Made by a program: the position numbers and the translations under genes. 64,000 nucleotides of DNA from positions 1 to 64,000 of the forward strand of contig DATLTC010000053.1 in assembly GCA_035533755.1 (NCBI GenBank), read 5' to 3'. Shown one piece after another: positions 9,389 to 21,649 of the stretch (positions within the stretch are counted from its first letter, which is position 1; each line of letters begins with the position of its first letter). Source of the stretch: Gemmatimonadaceae bacterium (GTDB lineage Bacteria; Gemmatimonadota; Gemmatimonadetes; Gemmatimonadales; Gemmatimonadaceae). The notes under the pieces were generated by a model, which ran no database searches, was not told where the DNA came from, and was given only the letters and a program-made list of their open reading frames with translations.

Positions 9389-10399
9389 TCAGGGACTGGC
9401 CTCGCGTCGCCGGGCCTGGGCGGCCCCGGCCCGCGCCGACACGCCGGCCCCGCCCTGTCCCTCGAGGGATCGCGGCCATTTGGCCTCGATCCAGAGGAGC
9501 AACGCGCCGGCGACGTAGATGGAGCTGAACGTGCCGGTGAAGATGCCGAACGCCATGATCCACGAGAACGGACGGATCACCTCGCCGGCGAAGAACAGCA
9601 GCGCCAGCGTGGCGATGAGCGTGGTGACGTGGGTGAGGATGGAGCGCGGCAGCGTCTCGTTGATCGACCGGTTCATCACGTCGTACAGCGATTCCTTGCG
9701 CTGCTTCTTGAGATTCTCGCGCACGCGGTCGAAGATGATGATCGTGTCGTTGAGCGAGTATCCGATCACGGTGAGGATCGCGGCGACGACGGTGAGCGAT
9801 ATCTCCAGCCGCATCATGGCGAGGAACGCCAGCGTGGTGAAGATGTCGTGCGCCGTGGCGACCACGGCGGCGACGCCGAAGCGCCACTCGAACCGGATGG
9901 CCAGATAGATCAGGGTGACGAGGAACGAGATGAGGACGGCGACCAGCGCGTTGCGGCGCAGTTCGGCGCCCACACGGGGGCCGACGTACTCGGACCGGAG
10001 GACCTTCACCTGCGACGTATCGCCGAACTGGGCGTGGAGCGCGGTCTCGATCTGCCGGGCCGTGCTGTCGTTGACCTCGCTCGCGGCCGAATCGGACGTG
10101 GCGCCGCTCGCCAGGCCCTTGGGCTGGGCGCTGATCGTGTAGTCGTTGAGCGTGCCGAACTGCTGGATGGTGGAGCCCGAGAACCCCGCCCGGTCCACCG
10201 TCTGGCGGATGGCATCGGCCTGGGGCGGCTTGGTGAAATGCACCTGCATCAGCGTGCCGCCCGTGAATTCGATGCTGTACCGCGCCCCGCGAATGCCGAG
10301 CGCGGCGAGTCCGATGACGATGAACGCGATCGTGGCAATGGCGGCGTGCCGCCAGTACTTGATGAAGTCGTAGCTGGTGCCGTGAAGAATGCGCAGCAT
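9389..10399 (-). CDS. secF: Protein translocase subunit SecF
   Basis: A 336-residue inner-membrane protein with six predicted spans: the first at about residues 19-38, a periplasmic domain to about 150, then five in the C-terminal half. Family blocks include FTGGTLMQVHF, the VGPRVGAELRRNALVAV motif, and GYSLNDTIIIFDRVREN. With SecD and YajC it uses the proton gradient to pull secreted proteins outward. The ATG at 10399 abuts the secD stop. A 25-residue Ala/Arg-rich tail is unusual in composition but lies after the last span. Confidence 0.97.
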   Translation of the reverse strand: MLRILHGTSYDFIKYWRHAAIATIAFIVIGLAALGIRGARYSIEFTGGTLMQVHFTKPPQADAIRQTVDRAGFSGSTIQQFGTLNDYTISAQPKGLASGATSDSAASEVNDSTARQIETALHAQFGDTSQVKVLRSEYVGPRVGAELRRNALVAVLISFLVTLIYLAIRFEWRFGVAAVVATAHDIFTTLAFLAMMRLEISLTVVAAILTVIGYSLNDTIIIFDRVRENLKKQRKESLYDVMNRSINETLPRSILTHVTTLIATLALLFFAGEVIRPFSWIMAFGIFTGTFSSIYVAGALLLWIEAKWPRSLEGQGGAGVSARAGAAQARRREASP

Positions 10400-12091
10400 T
10401 TAGATGCTCAACGTCTGGGCGCCGCGCGAGCGGTTCAGCCACAGGAGGAAGAAGGTTCGCACGACGAAGATGGCCGCGACCATGGACGCCACGACACCGG
10501 CGATCAGGGTGACCGCGAACCCGCGCACAGGGCCGCTGCCCCACTGGTACAGCACCGAGGCGGTGAGGATGGTCGACACGTTGGAGTCGATGATGGCCGG
10601 CATCGCGTGGCGGAATCCCTCGTCGATGGCGGTGCGCACCGTCTTGCCGCGGTCGAGCTCTTCACGAATGCGCTCGAAGATCAGCACGTTTGCATCCACG
10701 GCGATGCCGATGGACAGCACCATGCCGGCCAACCCGGGCAACGTGAGCACGGCGTTGAAACCGGCCAACGTGGCGAGCGTGAACAACACGTACAACGCGA
10801 GGCCGCCCACGGCGAGCAACCCCGAGAACCGGTAGTAGATGGTGAGGATGAGCACGATCGCGATGACGGCGATGAGCCCGGCGCGGAATCCCTTGTTGAT
10901 GGAGTCCTGGCCCAGCGACGGCCCGATGACGCGCGTCTCGGCCACGCGAAGCGGCACGGGGAGCGCGCCGGCCCGCAGGACGAGCGCCAGATCCTGCGCG
11001 GCGGCGAGATCCTTGCCGCCCATGGTGATCTGCCCCCGCGTCCCGATGGCCGACTGGATGACCGGCGGCCGACCCATGACGCGATCATCGAGCACGATCG
11101 CCATGTAGTCGTTCACGTGCTTGCCGGTCTCGTTGCGGAACCGCCGTCCGCCCTCGTTGTTGAGGGTGAACTCCACCACCGTACCGTCGGTGGGGGACTG
11201 CGTAGGACGCGCGTCGGTGAGGTAATCGCCGGTGATGATCGGCGTGGCATCGGTGACGTAGAGCGCCTTGTACCACTGCGATCCCATGTTCGTGGAGTCG
11301 GTGCCCCAGAGAATCCGCTTGCCCGGCGGCATCGCCGCCTGGATGGCGGGCAGCTGGAGCCAGCCCTCGACCGCGGGGACCTTGTCGAACGCCACGAAGT
11401 ATTCCCCGGGCATCCCGCCCTGGGAGATGGCGCCGGAGAACGCGCCCGCCGCGTTGGCGCCGAGCGAATCGACGTTGGTGGTGTCGCTCTTCTTCCCGGC
11501 CGTGTCCTTCTTGGCGGCGGCCCCCTTGGTGGTATCACCGCCGGTGAGCAGGCCCTGCAGGCCCGCGGGCGCGGCAGGCTTGGCGCCGGCCACCGGTTTG
11601 CCGGCAGCCACGGCCCCGCCCGCGTCCTTGATGATCTGATCGAAGCGCGGCAGCACCTTCTCGAGCGCCTTGGTCTTGTCGGTGATCAGGAACTCGAGGA
11701 AGGCCTGCTTCTTGACGATGTTCTCGGCGCGCTGCGGATCGTCGTAGCCCGGGATCTCGACCATGATGCGGTCGTTGCCCACCTTCTGGACCACCGATTC
11801 CGACACGCCGAATCCCTCGATGCGGGTTCGGACGGTCTTGAGGGCGCGGTCGATCGCGTCAGCCACCTTGCTGGCCGGGATCGCCTGCTTGGACTGATCG
11901 ATCTCGAGCGTCAGGTGGATGCCGCCCTGCAGATCGAGGCCCTTACGAAGCGGAACGTGGCGCTCGGTGGTGTCGTGGAGGATGCCGTCGGCCCCACGAT
12001 ACTGCACCGTCTCATTACGCGGCACCAGCGCCCAGATGGACATCAGGCACAAGGCGGCGATGGTCAGGAGGCGATACTTCAGGTTGGACAT
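10400..12091 (-). CDS. secD: Protein translocase subunit SecD
   Basis: A 563-residue partner of SecF. After the first span (about residues 7-24) come [15 protein letters not shown], a large periplasmic region and the C-terminal block of five spans with [17 protein letters not shown]. The periplasmic part contains a Lys/Asp/Thr-rich insertion at about residues 180-215 (with [12 protein letters not shown]) with no counterpart in the compact forms I know. The ATG at 12091 is 60 bases from ribF; secD-secF form an operon. Confidence 0.97.
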   Translation of the reverse strand: MSNLKYRLLTIAALCLMSIWALVPRNETVQYRGADGILHDTTERHVPLRKGLDLQGGIHLTLEIDQSKQAIPASKVADAIDRALKTVRTRIEGFGVSESVVQKVGNDRIMVEIPGYDDPQRAENIVKKQAFLEFLITDKTKALEKVLPRFDQIIKDAGGAVAAGKPVAGAKPAAPAGLQGLLTGGDTTKGAAAKKDTAGKKSDTTNVDSLGANAAGAFSGAISQGGMPGEYFVAFDKVPAVEGWLQLPAIQAAMPPGKRILWGTDSTNMGSQWYKALYVTDATPIITGDYLTDARPTQSPTDGTVVEFTLNNEGGRRFRNETGKHVNDYMAIVLDDRVMGRPPVIQSAIGTRGQITMGGKDLAAAQDLALVLRAGALPVPLRVAETRVIGPSLGQDSINKGFRAGLIAVIAIVLILTIYYRFSGLLAVGGLALYVLFTLATLAGFNAVLTLPGLAGMVLSIGIAVDANVLIFERIREELDRGKTVRTAIDEGFRHAMPAIIDSNVSTILTASVLYQWGSGPVRGFAVTLIAGVVASMVAAIFVVRTFFLLWLNRSRGAQTLSI

Positions 12092-12151
12092 GCGACTTCG
12101 GTGGGAGAAATGAGTTTACCCGGAACCTATAAGGCTATCCAGCAGGCAGAA

Positions 12152-13075
12152 CTACGTCAACGCACGACGGGCACTTTGCGCGTCGATTTTCAGCTGTGCG
12201 ACCAGCGCTTCGGGACCACTGAACTTTAGCGTGTCCCGGAGCCGAGCCACGAACTCCACCGCCACCGGACGGCCGTACCAGTCCCCGCCGGCCTCGAACA
12301 GGTGCGCTTCCAGCGCGATCGCGTCGTCGCCGAAGGTGGGACGGGGACCGAGGTTCAGCATGCCGCCCAGCGTGCCGGCGGCGCTCGCGATGCGCACCGC
12401 ATACACGCCCACCGGGGGCAGTAGCTTGCGCGGTGAGGGGAGGGCCAGGTTGATGGTGGGGAACCCCAGCAGGCGCCCCCGCCCCGCCCCAGCGACCACG
12501 CGTCCGAGCGCCTCGTAGGGCCGGCCAAGCCCCCGGACGGCGCCGGCGAGATCGCCGGACCGCACGGCATCGCGGATCACGCTCGACGACACGCGCTCCC
12601 CGTTGAGCAGCGTCACCTCGTCGACGACCTCGGCCGTGAAGCCCGACGTCCTGGCGATCCGCTCCACCAACTCGGCGTCGCCTTCCCGGCCGTGGCCGAA
12701 TCCATGGTCGTGGCCGATGAGCAGGGCGCGCAGCCGGTAGCGCCCCACGAGGACGTCGCGAATGAACGCCTCGGCGCTCAGGGCCGCGAACGCCCGCGTG
12801 AACGGTATCTCGGCCACGTAGTCCACCCCGCAGCCGGCCAGTTCGAGCAGCTTCTCCTCGCGCACCGTGAGGCGGTCGGGGGCGGAGGCCGGCTGGAGGA
12901 TCTCCAGGGGATGCGGCTCGAAGGTGACGACCAACGACGGGAGCCCGAGTTCCGCGGCGCGCTCGCGCAGGCGGGCGAGGACGTGCTGGTGGCCGCGATG
13001 CACGCCGTCGAAGGTGCCCACCGTGATCACCGCGCCGGTGACGTTGGGCGGGAGCGCCGAACGGACCTCAGCCAT
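12152..13075 (-). CDS. ribF: Bifunctional riboflavin kinase / FAD synthetase
   Basis: A 307-residue enzyme that phosphorylates riboflavin to FMN and adenylylates FMN to FAD. The N-terminal nucleotidyltransferase shows GTFDGVHRGHQ (about 20-30), EFIRDV-type helix and GHDHGFGHGREG. The C-terminal kinase domain shows GRGRLLGFPTINL and the closing EFVARLRDTLKF. The ATG at 13075 overlaps the truB stop by 8 bases. It ends the rimP-nusA-infB operon, as in many bacteria. Confidence 0.96.
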   Translation of the reverse strand: MAEVRSALPPNVTGAVITVGTFDGVHRGHQHVLARLRERAAELGLPSLVVTFEPHPLEILQPASAPDRLTVREEKLLELAGCGVDYVAEIPFTRAFAALSAEAFIRDVLVGRYRLRALLIGHDHGFGHGREGDAELVERIARTSGFTAEVVDEVTLLNGERVSSSVIRDAVRSGDLAGAVRGLGRPYEALGRVVAGAGRGRLLGFPTINLALPSPRKLLPPVGVYAVRIASAAGTLGGMLNLGPRPTFGDDAIALEAHLFEAGGDWYGRPVAVEFVARLRDTLKFSGPEALVAQLKIDAQSARRALT

Positions 13076-13928
13076 CCAGCAGCACCACTCTGGGCTGCCA
13101 GCGGTCGTCGTCGCGGAAGGCGACCGCGACGAGATCGCCGTTGGCGGTGAGGGCCGCGCGGTCGCCGGGCACTCGGGCCGGGATGGCGCGCCCGTGCGCC
13201 ACGAAGGGCAGTTCGTCGGCGGCCAGCGGCTGCTCGGGAAGCTGGGCCACGGCGTCGCGCAGCGGACGGACGGCGGCCGTTCCCTGCCGCACCGCATCGA
13301 GCGAGGCCGCGTCGGCGACGTCGAACCGGCCGGCACGAATGCGGCGCAGGGCCACGAGGTGCGCGGCGCTGCCGGCGGCGATGCCGAGGTCGCGGGCGAG
13401 GGCGCGCACGTAGGTGCCGCCGCCACACGACACCGTGACGTCCAGATCGTCGCCGCGGCGCGCGCGCACGGTCCACATGTGCACGCGCACCAGCACGGGA
13501 GCGAGGTCCAGGGGGCGGCCGCGCCGGGCGGCGGCGTAGGCGCGCACGCCCTTGACCTGCTTGGCGGAGTAGGCCGGCGGGCGCTGTTCGAGATCTCCGA
13601 CCATTCCGGCCAGGGCGGCATCGACCGCCGCCGCCGACGGCGCCGGCGCCTCGCGCACGACGGCGCCGGTGGCATCGTCGGAGTCGGTCTCGGCGCCGAA
13701 GCGGATGGTCGCCTCGTACACCTTGGGCTCGGCGTCGAGGTACGGCACGAGGCGGGTGCCGCGGCCCATGAGGAGGACGAGCAGGCCGGTGGCGAAGGGG
13801 TCGAGGGTGCCGGCGTGCCCCACGCGCGGCTGTTCGAAGGCCCGACGCACCACCGCCACGACGTCGTGTGAGGTCATGCCGGCGGGTTTGTCGACGAGCA
13901 GCAGGCCGTCAGTCGTCCTGGGCTCCAT
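13068..13928 (-). CDS. truB: tRNA pseudouridine(55) synthase
   Basis: A 286-residue enzyme making pseudouridine 55 in the T loop of tRNAs. Evident are GLLLVDKPAGMTSHDVV, the catalytic Asp43 in HAGTLDPFATGLL, the YEATIRFGAETDSDDATG strand, AYSAKQVKGVRAY and the SCGGGTYVRALARDLG block. The ATG at 13928 overlaps rbfA by 20 bases; the C-terminal PUA-like part is short. Confidence 0.97.
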   Translation of the reverse strand: MEPRTTDGLLLVDKPAGMTSHDVVAVVRRAFEQPRVGHAGTLDPFATGLLVLLMGRGTRLVPYLDAEPKVYEATIRFGAETDSDDATGAVVREAPAPSAAAVDAALAGMVGDLEQRPPAYSAKQVKGVRAYAAARRGRPLDLAPVLVRVHMWTVRARRGDDLDVTVSCGGGTYVRALARDLGIAAGSAAHLVALRRIRAGRFDVADAASLDAVRQGTAAVRPLRDAVAQLPEQPLAADELPFVAHGRAIPARVPGDRAALTANGDLVAVAFRDDDRWQPRVVLLDG

Positions 13929-14289
13929 CCACCGGCTTTCCTTCGCGAACCTTGGCGAGGAGCGACTCGATGCGGGCGGCGCGGGCGATGCTCTCGTCGA
14001 GCTTGAACGTGATTTCCGGCGCCAGCCGGAGCTGGAGCGCGCGGCCGACGCGGGAGCGAAGGTGGGGCGCGAGGCTGTCCAGCCCCTCGACCGTGGCCGC
14101 GCGCTCGGCCTCCGAGCCCATGATGCTCACGAACACCTTGGCGTGGCGCAGGTCACGCGTCACGTCGACGCCGGTGACCGTCACCAGCCCGACCACACGC
14201 GGGTCCTTCACGCCTTCGGCCAGGAACATGGCCACGACTTCGCGGATGGCTTCCGCGACACGGTCCGGCCGTCGATTGTCTGCGCTCAT
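13909..14289 (-). CDS. rbfA: 30S ribosome-binding factor RbfA
   Basis: A 126-residue KH-like protein that binds the 5' helix of 16S rRNA in 30S maturation and cold adaptation. It has RVAEAIREVVAMFLAEGVKDPRVVGLVTVT and HAKVFVSIMG, then the RSRVGRALQLRLAPEITFKLDES block. Of two in-frame starts, the ATG at 14289 is preferred to the GTG at 14295 on codon strength. No clear ribosome site precedes it. Confidence 0.95.
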   Translation of the reverse strand: MSADNRRPDRVAEAIREVVAMFLAEGVKDPRVVGLVTVTGVDVTRDLRHAKVFVSIMGSEAERAATVEGLDSLAPHLRSRVGRALQLRLAPEITFKLDESIARAARIESLLAKVREGKPVDGAQDD

Positions 14290-14340
14290 TGGCACTCATA
14301 CCCCGTCCCCGCGCGCGGCAGCGCCACGCGCGGCGACCGA

Positions 14341-17148
<2,808 letters not shown>

Positions 17149-17153
17149 TCCAG

Positions 17154-17159
17154 CCTCCT
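17154..17159 (-). promoter_or_regulatory. Strong ribosome binding site for infB, inside the ylxQ stop
   Basis: AGGAGG lies 5 bases before a TTG codon and shares bases with the TAG stop of the upstream gene. It decides the rare TTG start of infB and couples the two genes. Confidence 0.75.
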
Positions 17160-17490
17160 AAGTGGACTCCGGAGAGTCCGAGTTCACCACACCAAGAATA
17201 CCCCTGGCGAGCTGGTGGTCGATGATTCCGACCGCCGCCGTCAGCGTCCGCCCCGTGACGGCCCCCAACTGCGCCGCCGCGAGTCCTTCGACCATTTTCA
17301 CGCGCCGCCCGCGGAGGAGCGGCACCAGCTTGGCCAAGCTATTCTCCGACGCGTCGCTCGCCACCAGGGCCAGCGCCAGCGTTCCCCTCTTTGCCGCCCC
17401 CCGCACCTGCTCCACCCCAACCACCGCGTTTCGCGAGCGGAGGCCCAGCCCGACGAGGCCGAGCACCCGCCGCGCCTGATCAGGCGTCAC
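17158..17490 (-). CDS. ylxQ: L7Ae/L30e-family RNA-binding protein (YlxQ-like)
   Basis: A 110-residue protein with the ribosomal L7Ae/L30e/Gadd45 layout: a helix and glycine turn (VLGLVGLGLRSRNAVVGVEQV), then LALALVASDASENS and a conserved leucine-rich core. In other bacteria it sits between nusA/ylxR and infB, as here, and probably binds a kink-turn RNA. It starts with GTG overlapping the nusA stop as GTGA. The usual small ylxR gene between nusA and ylxQ is absent. Confidence 0.85.
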   Translation of the reverse strand: MTPDQARRVLGLVGLGLRSRNAVVGVEQVRGAAKRGTLALALVASDASENSLAKLVPLLRGRRVKMVEGLAAAQLGAVTGRTLTAAVGIIDHQLARGILGVVNSDSPEST

Positions 17491-18869
17491 GCGGGCGAGG
17501 CGCCGTCCGAGGGCGGCGCCTGGTCTTCGCCCTTGCCCTCCGCCGGCGAATCTCCCGGGGCCGCCTCGTCGGCGGGGCCCTCTTCCGTGGTCAACTCGGC
17601 GAGGATCGCCATCAGGCGGTCCGCGTCGTCGAGCGTGATGCCGGTGAGCCGAAGAAAATCGTCGCGCTCGAGATCGATGATGTCGTTGAGCGTACGATAG
17701 CCCGCCTCCTCGAGGATGGCGACCGTCGCCGGCGGCATGCCTTCGATCTCCGACAGCGGCACGTCGGCCACGTCGCTCTCTTCGGGCAGGGGCGCGAAGA
17801 TCGCGCCCTCACCGCCGCGTTCGAGCCATTCGCGGCTGGAGTACAGATCGATCTTCCAGCCGGTGAGTTCGGACGCCAGGCGCACGTTCTGCCCATTGCG
17901 TCCGATGGCGAGGGAGAGTTGATCCTCGTCGACCACCGCCTGGATGGTCTTGGTCACGGCGTCGCTGAACACGCGGGCCACGCGGGCCGGCGCGAGCGCG
18001 AGCTTGGCGAACCGCTCCGGATCCGGCGACCAGGGCACGATATCGATGCGCTCGCCGCCCAACTCGTTGACCACGGCCTGCACGCGCGAGCCCTTGAGGC
18101 CCACGCAGGCGCCCACGGGATCGATGGCGTCGTCCCGGGAGAACACGGCGATCTTGGTGCGGCTGCCGACCTCGCGGGCGGTGGCCTTGATGTCGACGAT
18201 CCCCTGCTGGATCTCGGGCACCTCGAGCTTGAACAGGGCCTTGACGAACAGCGCGTCGGCGCGGCTCAGGATGAGGCGCGGTCCCTTGGGGGTCTCCTCC
18301 ACCTTCTTGAGGACGGCCCGCACGGGCTCTCCCTGATGGAAGTGCTCGCGGTGATTCTGCTCGCGATACGGAACGATGGCCTCCGCCTCGCGGAACTTGT
18401 TGAGCATGATCACGAGCTTGCCGCGCTCGATCTGCTGCACCTCGCCGGACAGGAGCTCGCCGACGCGCGAGGAGAACTCGTCGCGGATGCGGGTGCGCTC
18501 GCCCTCGCGAACCCGCTGGATGATGCGCTGCTTGGCCGCCTGCACCGCCGCCCGGCCGAACACGGCGAAATCGACGGGTTCTTCGAGCACGTCGCCGGCG
18601 TCGAATTCCTCGTCGTACACGCGGGCGTCCTCGACCGCGATCTCGCGGCTCGAATCCTCGACCACGTCGACCACGGTCTTGAGGAGGACGATCTTGATGT
18701 CGCCCTTGGCGTCATCGATCGTGACCTCAGCCTGCACATTGGCGCCGTATTTCTTCGCGAGCGCCGCCATGATGCCGTCCTGGAGGAGCCCGTAGAGTTC
18801 CGCGCGATCGAGCTGCTTGGTGCTGGACACCTCGCGGAATGCGGCCAAGATCTCTGCTGAGCTTACCAT
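17487..18869 (-). CDS. nusA: Transcription termination/antitermination protein NusA
   Basis: A 460-residue factor: N-terminal RNA polymerase-binding domain (about 1-130), S1 domain (about 135-200), two KH domains (about 205-345, with [19 protein letters not shown] and [12 protein letters not shown]), then a helix-hairpin-helix module (about 375-430) and an acidic tail. It modulates pausing, termination and antitermination. The ATG at 18869 is chosen over an upstream frame because it begins the conserved N-terminus and has GAGGAT 6 bases before it. Confidence 0.97.
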   Translation of the reverse strand: MVSSAEILAAFREVSSTKQLDRAELYGLLQDGIMAALAKKYGANVQAEVTIDDAKGDIKIVLLKTVVDVVEDSSREIAVEDARVYDEEFDAGDVLEEPVDFAVFGRAAVQAAKQRIIQRVREGERTRIRDEFSSRVGELLSGEVQQIERGKLVIMLNKFREAEAIVPYREQNHREHFHQGEPVRAVLKKVEETPKGPRLILSRADALFVKALFKLEVPEIQQGIVDIKATAREVGSRTKIAVFSRDDAIDPVGACVGLKGSRVQAVVNELGGERIDIVPWSPDPERFAKLALAPARVARVFSDAVTKTIQAVVDEDQLSLAIGRNGQNVRLASELTGWKIDLYSSREWLERGGEGAIFAPLPEESDVADVPLSEIEGMPPATVAILEEAGYRTLNDIIDLERDDFLRLTGITLDDADRLMAILAELTTEEGPADEAAPGDSPAEGKGEDQAPPSDGASPA

Positions 18870-18962
18870 CCACGCATCCTCGTGATGGGCCGGCGACTCG
18901 CGCCGACCACCGTTGGTTGTCCCCGCGATGCCGCGGGCACCCATGCCGATCCGTTCATCCCG

Positions 18963-19418
18963 TTACACGCGGAACGCGAGCCGAGCCTCCTTCACCGCAT
19001 CGAGGAGGACGCGTCGGCGCTCCCCCGATTCCAGTTCCAGTTCGATCAGGTCCGCACCGCCCTCCGCCTCCACGCCGACGATCCGAGCTTCGAACCGCCC
19101 CCCGTGAACCGGGCTCAAGACATTCGCCCACCGCCCGATGAACCGGCGCCATTCCGCCGCCGTGCGCAGGGGCCGCTCGCCAGGCGAGGACACCTGCAGA
19201 TCGTAGCGGTCGGACAGGAGCGCACTGCCGTCCAGTCGCGCCTCGATGGCGCGGGATGCACGGGCACAATCGTCTACCGTAACCTTCTGGCCGTCACGCC
19301 GATCAATCCGGACCTCGATGAGGGGGCGCGACTTCGTGCCCCCACGCCGGAACTCGACAAGGTCAAATTCCAGCGCTCCAAGCTCTTGATTGACAAGACG
19401 TTCCAGCTCTTCGTTCAC
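18963..19418 (-). CDS. rimP: Ribosome maturation factor RimP
   Basis: A 151-residue protein needed for 30S assembly. Typical blocks are EELVNQELGALEFDLVEF-like N-terminus, RPLIEVRIDRRDG, the DDCARASRAIEARLD helix, YDLQVSSPGERPLRT and the C-terminal Sm-like domain. It begins with GTG at 19418 and heads the nusA-infB operon, as expected. A terminator for the preceding genes lies directly upstream. Confidence 0.95.
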   Translation of the reverse strand: MNEELERLVNQELGALEFDLVEFRRGGTKSRPLIEVRIDRRDGQKVTVDDCARASRAIEARLDGSALLSDRYDLQVSSPGERPLRTAAEWRRFIGRWANVLSPVHGGRFEARIVGVEAEGGADLIELELESGERRRVLLDAVKEARLAFRV

Positions 19419-19444
19419 GCTATTTGGAAGGTACCCCTACAGAA

Positions 19445-19475
19445 ACAAAAAATGTGGGGAACCTCCCCCACATTT
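19445..19475 (-). terminator. Intrinsic terminator after pgeF
   Basis: On the minus strand, arms AAATGTGGGG and CCCCACATTT close a 6-base loop, and the stem is followed by a T-run. It ends the murA-pgeF transcript before rimP starts. The same stem also has T residues on the other side, but no plus-strand gene reads into it. Confidence 0.85.
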
Positions 19476-19507
19476 CCGCGCGGCAACCACCGCGTGTGAC
19501 TAGGAAC

Positions 19508-20254
19508 CTACAGGATGTGCGTAGGTGAGTCAAGCGAACGCACCGAGGGGAAGGCCAGCACGGCGATCTGCCGGCCGGCGTCGCCGGCGCGATGCGAGAA
19601 GAACCGTTCGTTGTCGCATCGCGTGCACCACCGGCTCGTGGAAATCCTGATCACGCCCTGCGCGCGGGCGTGGCCCGCGATGAGCGCGCGGAGATCCACC
19701 GGTGTCGGACGAACCACCGCACGCCCGGTGAGCCGGGCATGAACGTCCGGACTGACCTCGTAACACCGGCCGCACACCGCCGGCCCGAGGTGCAGGGTGA
19801 GATCTCGCGGGGGGCACGCGAGGGCGGCGAGCGCCGCGATGCCCGCTTCGACGATCCGGGCCTCGGTGCCGCGCCAGCCCGAATGGAGCAGCGCGCACGC
19901 GCCCGAGGGATGGGCGAGGAACACCGGCACGCAGTCGGCCACCATGACGGCGGCCGCGGTGGCCGGCGTGGGCGGGCAGGCGTGGCCGTCGGCGCCGGGC
20001 GCGCGCAGCCAGCCCGACCAGCCCGGTGCATGCGTGATCACGCGGGCGCCGTGGACCTGCGCGGCCGTGGCCAGGCGGCCCACCCCGCGGGCGTCGAGGG
20101 CCGCAGTGAGGGCGTTCCAGCGCCCCATGACGTCCCCCACGGGCTCGTCGGTGGCGGTGCCGAAGCTGCCCGCGTCACGGGTGGTGGTGAACGCCACGAA
20201 GCCGAGCGCGGTGAGGTCCTCGACCGGCTCCGCGGCGGGCAACGCGGCGATCAC
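19508..20254 (-). CDS. pgeF: Peptidoglycan editing factor PgeF (YfiH/laccase-domain)
   Basis: A 248-residue member of the multicopper-polyphenol-oxidase-like family, now known as a cytoplasmic factor that removes misincorporated residues from peptidoglycan precursors. It shows QVHGARV (about 69), the metal ligands VMVADCVPVFL and LLHSGWRGTEARI, and GPAVCGRCYEVSPDV, with RISTSRWCTRCDNERFFSHRAGDAGRQIAV at the end. The GTG at 20254 overlaps the murA stop as GTGA; pairing with murA suits a cell wall role. Confidence 0.9.
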   Translation of the reverse strand: MIAALPAAEPVEDLTALGFVAFTTTRDAGSFGTATDEPVGDVMGRWNALTAALDARGVGRLATAAQVHGARVITHAPGWSGWLRAPGADGHACPPTPATAAAVMVADCVPVFLAHPSGACALLHSGWRGTEARIVEAGIAALAALACPPRDLTLHLGPAVCGRCYEVSPDVHARLTGRAVVRPTPVDLRALIAGHARAQGVIRISTSRWCTRCDNERFFSHRAGDAGRQIAVLAFPSVRSLDSPTHIL

Positions 20255-21546
20255 GCGTCGCGCACTTCGACCCGCTCGATCTGCGCGCCGAGGGCGCGCA
20301 GGCGCTCGTCGATGCGCTCGTAGCCGCGCTCGATCTGCTGCACGTTGTGGATCGTGCTCTGTCCGTCGGCGGCGAGGGCGGCGAGGAGCATCGCCATGCC
20401 GGCCCGGATATCGGGCGAGTCGACGCTGCCGGCGTGGAGTCGCGACGGACCGACGACGAGCGCGCGGTGCGGGTCGCACAGCACGATCCGCGCCCCCATG
20501 CCCACCAGCTTGTCCACGAAGAACATGCGCGATTCGAACATCTTCTCGTGCATCAGGATCACGCCGTGGCACTGCGTGGCGGTCACGATCGCGATGGACA
20601 TGAGGTCGGCCGGGAACGCCGGCCAGGGCTGGTCTTCGAGCTTGGGGACGTGGCCGCCGAGATCGCTCTGCATGATCCGGGCCTGGTCGGCGGGCACCAC
20701 GAGGTCCGCGCCGTCCACCTGGCAGGTGATGCCCAGGCGCTCGAACCCGATGCGGGTGGAACGCAGGTGTTCAACGCCGGCGCGCTCGATGCGGAGCGCG
20801 GAGTTGGTGACCGCGGCGAGGCCGATGAACGAGCCGACCTCGATATGATCGGGGCCGATCTCGTAGGTGGCGCCGCCCAGCGACCGCCCGCCGTCGATGG
20901 TCAGCGTGTTGGTGCCGATCCCGTGGATCTGCGCCCCGAGCGCGACGAGGAAACGCGCCAGGTCCTGCACGTGCGGCTCGCCGGCCGCGTTGCGGAGCAC
21001 CGTCGTGCCACGGGCCGTGGCGGCCGCCATGAGGGCGTTCTCGGTGGCGGTCACGCTGGGCTCGTCGAGGAACACGTCGGCTCCGGTGAACCCGTCGACG
21101 CGCATCTCGTACTGCGTGGACACCGTGAACGTGGCGCCGAGTTCGCGCAGCACGTGGAAATGCGTATCGAGCCGGCGGCGGCCGATCACGTCGCCGCCGG
21201 GAGGCGGCAGGACCACGGCGCCGCTCCGCGCGAGGAGCGGCGCGGCGAGGAGGATCGACGCGCGGATGCGCGCGCAGAGCACCGGATCGAGCCGGGCGGC
21301 GTGCACCGAACGGGCGTGGACGGCGAGGGTGTTCCGATCCGACCACTCGGCGGAGGCGCCCACCGAGCGGACGAGCTCGACGAGGGTCTCGACGTCGCGG
21401 ATCCGCGGCACGTTGGTGAGGGTCACCGGCTGTTCGGTGAGCAGCGTGGCGGCGATGATCGGCAGCGCCGCGTTCTTGTTGCCCGCGGGGCGGATGGTTC
21501 CGGAGAGCGAATGCCCTCCCTGGACGACGAACTGCAAGGCGCTCAT
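20251..21546 (-). CDS. murA: UDP-N-acetylglucosamine 1-carboxyvinyltransferase, Asp119 form
   Basis: A 431-residue enzyme that adds enolpyruvate to UDP-GlcNAc, the first step of peptidoglycan synthesis. Start region GHSLSGTIRPAGNKNAALPIIAATLL, RASILLAAPLLAR and the C-terminal DIRAGMAMLLAALAADGQSTI are diagnostic. In the active-site loop (PPPGGDVIGRRRLD) the residue at 119 is Asp where Escherichia coli has Cys115, the fosfomycin target. Asp at this place is known from Mycobacterium and Chlamydia and gives intrinsic fosfomycin resistance. Promoter region is shared with the divergent gene at 21688. Confidence 0.97.
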   Translation of the reverse strand: MSALQFVVQGGHSLSGTIRPAGNKNAALPIIAATLLTEQPVTLTNVPRIRDVETLVELVRSVGASAEWSDRNTLAVHARSVHAARLDPVLCARIRASILLAAPLLARSGAVVLPPPGGDVIGRRRLDTHFHVLRELGATFTVSTQYEMRVDGFTGADVFLDEPSVTATENALMAAATARGTTVLRNAAGEPHVQDLARFLVALGAQIHGIGTNTLTIDGGRSLGGATYEIGPDHIEVGSFIGLAAVTNSALRIERAGVEHLRSTRIGFERLGITCQVDGADLVVPADQARIMQSDLGGHVPKLEDQPWPAFPADLMSIAIVTATQCHGVILMHEKMFESRMFFVDKLVGMGARIVLCDPHRALVVGPSRLHAGSVDSPDIRAGMAMLLAALAADGQSTIHNVQQIERGYERIDERLRALGAQIERVEVRDA

Positions 21547-21599
21547 GACGCTCGGCGATCGAAGGGACAGCGGACGGTGCGGCGACGGACGATGGCGAA

Positions 21600-21628
21600 G
21601 AATGACGGGCGCACGGAGGGTGCGTCAA
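21600..21628 (-). promoter_or_regulatory. Possible murA promoter (divergent)
   Basis: Minus-strand TTGACG (21623-21628) with a 17-base spacer to TCATTC (21600-21605). The -10 box is poor; the call rests on the good -35 box and its mirror-image partner at 21645. Confidence 0.35.
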
Positions 21629-21649
21629 GCGTGCGCCGGATCGCTTGAC
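21624..21649. repeat. Inverted repeat of back-to-back -35 boxes (murA / 21688 gene)
   Basis: GTCAAGCG and CGCTTGAC are perfect 8-bp arms around a 10-base spacer, centred between two divergent genes. Both arms contain TTGAC on opposite strands, so the repeat may simply be two opposed promoters, or it may bind a dimeric regulator. Confidence 0.5.

Noticed and set aside
8525-12229. A plus-strand open frame of over 1200 codons
   Set aside because: It lies opposite ridA, tatD, secF and secD, has Arg/His/Gly-rich text with no domain, and arises because GC-rich codons leave few stops in the antisense frame.
14296-14340. Small CG hairpin between infB and rbfA considered as terminator
   Set aside because: Stem is short, no T-run, and the genes belong to one operon.
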